Positions 17,700 through 20,370 of a DNA stretch of 20,370 nucleotides are shown piece by piece. The stretch's first letter is position 1. Each line of letters opens with the position of its first letter. The stretch lies in contig SLFH01000272.1 in assembly GCA_007124345.1 (NCBI GenBank), forward strand, positions 1 to 20,370, read 5' to 3'. The notes beneath the pieces are model-generated. The model saw nothing but the letters and a program-made list of their open reading frames with translations, made no database searches and was not told where the DNA came from. This DNA comes from Phycisphaerales bacterium (GTDB lineage: Bacteria > Planctomycetota > Phycisphaerae > Phycisphaerales > UBA1924). The position numbers were made by a program, and so were the translations under genes.

Positions 17700-18644
17700 A
17701 TGGCCCAGCGTGACTACTACGAGATCCTCGGGGTCAAGCGCGGCGCGACGGAGGAGGAGATCCGCGCCGCCTACAGGAAGCTTGCGCGCAAGTACCACCC
17801 GGATGTGAACAAAGAGCCCGACGCCCAGGCCAAGTTCACCGAGATCCAGGAGGCGTACGACATCCTCTCCGACGTGGAGAAGCGCAAGCTCTACGACCGC
17901 GTCGGCAGGGCGGGCTTTGCACAGGGCGCCGCGGGGGCCAGGACGGGCCCGGCGAGCCAGCGCGGGGTGAATGTCGACTTCGCCCTCAACGACCTCGGCT
18001 GGATGTTCGACGCCTTTTTCGGCGGGCGGAAGGGGCGGGCGGGGCCGGGGCCGCGATCGGGAGGCGACCCCTTCGCAGGTCGGGCGGCCACGACCAAGCC
18101 CGAGCCGATCCGCTTTGAAACAACCGTCTCGTTCATGACCGCCGCCAGGGGCGGGACCGAGCACCTGAGCGTCAACACGCCCGCGGGTAGCAAGCGCATC
18201 GGTGTGACGATCCCCAAGGGCGTGGCCGACGGGGCCAAGCTCCGCGTGCGCGGGGACGACGACGAGCCGGACATCATCGTCACAGTCTCGGTGGGGGGGC
18301 ACCCGCACTTCCGCAGGCCGGACCGCTCCGGGCTCGATCTGGAGTTCGATCTGCCCCTGAGCGTGTCGGAGGTGGCTTTCGGGGCGGAGGTCCGTGTGCC
18401 GACGCTGTCTGGCCCGGTCTCGCTCCGTGTGCCGCCGGGCACGGCTTCGGGCAAGAAGCTTCGCCTGCGTCAGCGTGGCCTGGAAGACGCCAAGGGGAAG
18501 AAGGGGGATCTGTACGCGGTGATCCGGATTGTTCCTCCCGACGCGGAGGCGCTGACGGACGCCGAGCGGGCTACCCTAGAGAAGATTGGCGACAAGGCCC
18601 GTGTCCGCGACGATGATGTGTGGCGGGAGGGTTACTCGCCGTGA
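17700..18644 (+). CDS. DnaJ-type co-chaperone without zinc domain (CbpA-like)
   Basis: A J-domain protein that would stimulate DnaK ATPase and deliver unfolded substrates; cytoplasmic. 314 residues. Seen: J domain 5-66 (DYYEILGVKRGATEEEIRAA) with the HPD motif at 33-35 in KYHPDVNKE, then a Gly/Phe/Arg-rich linker including WMFDAFFGGRKG. Two C-terminal substrate-binding beta domains follow (IRFETTVSFMTAARGGTEHL, then LDLEFDLPLSVSEVAFGAEV and VPTLSGPVSLRVPPGT, GKKLRLRQRGL). There are no CxxCxGxG repeats, so this is class B (CbpA/DnaJ2-like), not canonical DnaJ. The start at ATG 17700 opens the J domain; GGAG lies four bases ahead (tight) and a second GGAG eleven bases ahead. It follows mdh closely; no dnaK or grpE is in view. 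The stop codon overlaps a set of competing hairpins. Confidence 0.93.
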   Translation: MAQRDYYEILGVKRGATEEEIRAAYRKLARKYHPDVNKEPDAQAKFTEIQEAYDILSDVEKRKLYDRVGRAGFAQGAAGARTGPASQRGVNVDFALNDLGWMFDAFFGGRKGRAGPGPRSGGDPFAGRAATTKPEPIRFETTVSFMTAARGGTEHLSVNTPAGSKRIGVTIPKGVADGAKLRVRGDDDEPDIIVTVSVGGHPHFRRPDRSGLDLEFDLPLSVSEVAFGAEVRVPTLSGPVSLRVPPGTASGKKLRLRQRGLEDAKGKKGDLYAVIRIVPPDAEALTDAERATLEKIGDKARVRDDDVWREGYSP

Positions 18645-18661
18645 CGGCGAGCGTCGCCGTC
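18635..18661 (+). other. Mutually exclusive hairpins across the dnaJ-like stop codon
   Basis: CTCGCCGT (18635-18642), ACGGCGAG (18644-18651) and TCGCCGTC (18654-18661) are alternating complementary arms. Arm 2 can pair with arm 1 or, as GACGGCGA, with arm 3 (8 bp, GCG loop). The TGA stop (18642-18644) lies between arms 1 and 2. There is no T run, so this may be a factor-dependent terminator or a 3' end stabiliser. Confidence 0.45.
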
Positions 18662-18679
18662 TGCCGCTGGCGCCCATCG

Positions 18680-18695
18680 CAGGCACGAGTGCCTG
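18680..18695. repeat. REP-like palindrome CAGGCAC-ga-GTGCCTG
   Basis: A perfect 7-bp palindrome followed by TCCCGCCCGGGCG. It resembles the palindromes at 9141-9338 in length, base content and intergenic position, and probably belongs to the same dispersed class. Confidence 0.5.
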
Positions 18696-18758
18696 TCCCG
18701 CCCGGGCGTCGCGGCGGGGTCGTCTGGAGCGGCCCCGATCCACGAACCAACAGCCGGT

Positions 18759-18788
18759 TTGACAACCACCGGCGTTCGGAGCGAGAGT
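18759..18788 (+). promoter_or_regulatory. Candidate promoter of the sugar phosphotransferase gene
   Basis: TTGACA (18759-18764) is a perfect -35 hexamer, and GAGAGT (18783-18788) at 18-base spacing is a poor -10. The -35 sits in an imperfect dyad, CCGGTT...AACCaCCGG. The predicted leader is about 50 bases. The -35 is convincing; the -10 is not. Confidence 0.35.
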
Positions 18789-18832
18789 GCGCCAGTCCGG
18801 CATGGATGCCGGGATCGACGCCTCTTGTAGGT

Positions 18833-18839
18833 GGAGGAG
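18833..18839 (+). promoter_or_regulatory. Shine-Dalgarno GGAGGAG that sets the start at GTG 18847
   Basis: GGAGGAG lies seven bases before GTG 18847. Two earlier in-frame starts, GTG 18787 and ATG 18802, lack a Shine-Dalgarno and would add a non-hydrophobic stretch ahead of the first membrane helix. Confidence 0.7.
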
Positions 18840-18846
18840 CACCGAG

Positions 18847-20325
18847 GTGCTGAAGAAGCGTCACCAATTCTTCGTCTGCCTGTTCGCGTGCATCGATGCG
18901 ACCGTCGTTGCTCTCGCCTGCTACATGGCGTGGGGGCTTCGGATCGTCTTGACCGGCGACGCGTGGCCCACCGGCTGGGAGGCGTGGATCAAGCATCCGC
19001 TCGTGCTCTTTGCGGCGCCTTCGGTGCTCTTGGTCTTCTGGGGGCTCGGGCTGTACCGGCCCCGGCGCGACCGGTCGGTGTGGGTCGAGGTCGGGCAGGT
19101 GATCAAGGCCTCGCTGGCGTCGGTCATGGCGCTGGTGGTGGTGCTCTGGGCGGTCGGGGCGGAGACGCTCGGGGCCGAGCCCGGTGCCGCGGCGTGGGTC
19201 TTCGGGCTGCAGCTGGACGCGGGGCGATTCCAGGTCGCGATGCTGGCGCTCTTGTTGCCGGTGGGCCTGCTGGGCTTCCGCGTGAGCGTGCGGATGGCGC
19301 TGCGATCCCTGCGTAAGCGGGGCAAGAACCTCCGCCATGTCGCGATCATCGGCGTCGGACGCCTCGGCCAGATCGCGGCCAGAACGCTGACGCGGAATTC
19401 ATGGACCGGGATCCATGTCGCTTACCACATCGCTCACACGCCCAAGGCCGACCGTGCCAAGTGTGTCGGCCGCCCGGTGCGTGGCGGGCTGGACGATCTC
19501 GAAAGAGTCCTCGAATCGCAGAAGGTCGACGCGATCTACCTCGCCCTGCCGGCGACGGAGGCGGCGAAGATGCCCGCGATCCTGCGTCGCCTGGAGCGGT
19601 TCGCCCTGGATGTGCGGATCATCCCCGATGTGCCGCTGCGGTACCTGCCCCAGTCGATGGCGGTCAGCGAACTCGAGGGCATGCCGGTGCTGAGCTACCG
19701 CGAGAGCCCGCTGTACGGGCTCGGGGGCGTGAGCAAGCGGGCGCTGGACATCCTCGGGGCTTCTGCGGCGTTGGTGCTCTTCTCGCCGGTGATGCTGGCG
19801 ATCGCGGCGCTGGTGCGGATGTCCGGGCCCGGACCGGTGATGTTCAAGCAGTGCCGCGTGAGTTTGGGCGGCGAGGAGTTCCGGATTTACAAGTTCCGGA
19901 CGATGTTCCATGTCGAAGACGAAGCGGCGCCGTGCGACCCGGGCGACAACCCGACGGGCGAATGGACACAGCGGGACGATCCTCGCATTACGCCGATCGG
20001 ACGGTGGCTGCGCCGGACCTCGCTCGATGAGCTGCCGCAGCTTTTCAATGTGCTGCGCGGCGACATGTCGCTGGTCGGCCCGAGGCCGGAGCGGCCGGAG
20101 CTGATCGAACGCTTCAAGGAAGACTGGCGCGGGTACATGCTCCGCCAGCATGTCAAGGCGGGGATGACCGGCTGGGCGCAGGTCAACGGCCTGCGCGGCG
20201 ACACAGACCTTCGCAAGCGCCTGCAGCACGACCTGTTCTATGTGCGGCACTGGTCGCTGCGGTTCGACCTTTGGATCCTGTGGCTGACGGTGTTCCGCGG
20301 GTTTGTGCACCGAAATGCACACTGA
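18847..20325 (+). CDS. Polyprenyl-phosphate sugar phosphotransferase for exopolysaccharide synthesis
   Basis: Transfers a sugar-1-phosphate from a nucleotide sugar to undecaprenyl phosphate, the first step of exopolysaccharide repeat assembly; inner membrane. 492 residues from the GTG start, usual for the WcaJ-like family. Seen: four N-terminal membrane helices (about 8-33, 51-70, 87-105, 130-144), a Rossmann-like domain beginning VAIIGVGRLGQIAARTL (165-181), and the catalytic Bac_transf domain. That domain has KRALDILGASAALVLFSPVM (297-316, membrane helix), FRIYKFRTM (345-353), the Asp-Glu pair in RTSLDELPQLFNVLRGDMSL, GPRPERPE (411-418) and a GMTGWAQVNGLRGDTD stretch (439-454). The substrate sugar is not predictable. 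Relatives occur in exosortase-linked exopolysaccharide loci, which fits the PEP-CTERM-like genes 4 kb upstream. It may start a longer operon beyond the window. Confidence 0.93.
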   Translation: MLKKRHQFFVCLFACIDATVVALACYMAWGLRIVLTGDAWPTGWEAWIKHPLVLFAAPSVLLVFWGLGLYRPRRDRSVWVEVGQVIKASLASVMALVVVLWAVGAETLGAEPGAAAWVFGLQLDAGRFQVAMLALLLPVGLLGFRVSVRMALRSLRKRGKNLRHVAIIGVGRLGQIAARTLTRNSWTGIHVAYHIAHTPKADRAKCVGRPVRGGLDDLERVLESQKVDAIYLALPATEAAKMPAILRRLERFALDVRIIPDVPLRYLPQSMAVSELEGMPVLSYRESPLYGLGGVSKRALDILGASAALVLFSPVMLAIAALVRMSGPGPVMFKQCRVSLGGEEFRIYKFRTMFHVEDEAAPCDPGDNPTGEWTQRDDPRITPIGRWLRRTSLDELPQLFNVLRGDMSLVGPRPERPELIERFKEDWRGYMLRQHVKAGMTGWAQVNGLRGDTDLRKRLQHDLFYVRHWSLRFDLWILWLTVFRGFVHRNAH

Positions 20326-20365
20326 GGGGCGTGGGGCGTGGGGCGTGGGGTGTTGGGTGTGGGGG
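20326..20365 (+). repeat. G-rich tandem repeat (GGGGCGT) with G-quadruplex potential
   Basis: Directly after the TGA stop comes GGGGCGT three times, then GGGG-tgtt-GGG-tgt-GGGGG. Six G runs of 3-5 are separated by 3-4 base loops, which satisfies the usual G-quadruplex pattern on the coding strand. It may continue outside the window. Confidence 0.8.
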
Positions 20366-20370
20366 CCCGA

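Overview
The window looks like chromosomal DNA of a high-GC (about two thirds G+C by eye) Planctomycetota bacterium, most likely of class Phycisphaerae. Four things point there: two secreted proteins with the sorting tail VPAPASMALLGLGGL...ATRRRR, a planctomycete-type long dCTP deaminase, a lipoprotein version of the flagellar P-ring protein FlgI, and dispersed GC-rich palindromes of the kind found between genes in Planctomycetota and Verrucomicrobiota. I see no tRNA, rRNA, insertion sequence, prophage or CRISPR array. It reads as core chromosome.

Layout. Bases 42-983 (+) encode a class 1 dihydroorotate dehydrogenase. It converges on a large smc gene (1007-5101, -), which lies downstream of a FlgI-like/HEAT lipoprotein gene (5241-7274, -). 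An 811-base gap with divergent promoter candidates and a tandem hairpin repeat follows. Next comes a deoxynucleotide block on the + strand: dCTP deaminase (8086-8658), a conserved 89-residue protein of unknown function (8735-9004), a cluster of palindromes (9141-9338) and the B12-dependent ribonucleotide reductase nrdJ (9404-12910), closed by a strong terminator. Two tandem paralogous PEP-CTERM-like secreted proteins follow (13325-13954 and 14297-14932), each with the same promoter box and its own terminator. A flavin reductase-like gene (15008-15649, -) and an unknown gene (15712-16527, +) diverge from an unusual promoter region. The last block is malate dehydrogenase (16700-17650), a DnaJ/CbpA co-chaperone (17700-18644) and a polyprenyl-phosphate sugar phosphotransferase (18847-20325), followed by a G-rich tandem repeat at the window edge.

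How the genes fit together. PyrD, Dcd and NrdJ all serve pyrimidine or deoxynucleotide supply, although only dcd and nrdJ are near neighbours. The two PEP-CTERM-like proteins and the sugar phosphotransferase fit the known association of exosortase sorting with exopolysaccharide synthesis, although no exosortase is in view. Mdh and DnaJ are probably co-transcribed.

The most unusual signals are a very strong avoidance of the tetramer ACGT across the window, which visibly drives synonymous codon choice; an acidic insert of about 80 residues inside the SMC head domain; the FlgI-HEAT lipoprotein outside a flagellar operon; two divergent genes whose predicted -10 boxes lie only 6-7 bases from their start codons (likely leaderless); and the tandem hairpins just ahead of dcd. 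I found no clear new multi-gene system such as a defence or mobile module.
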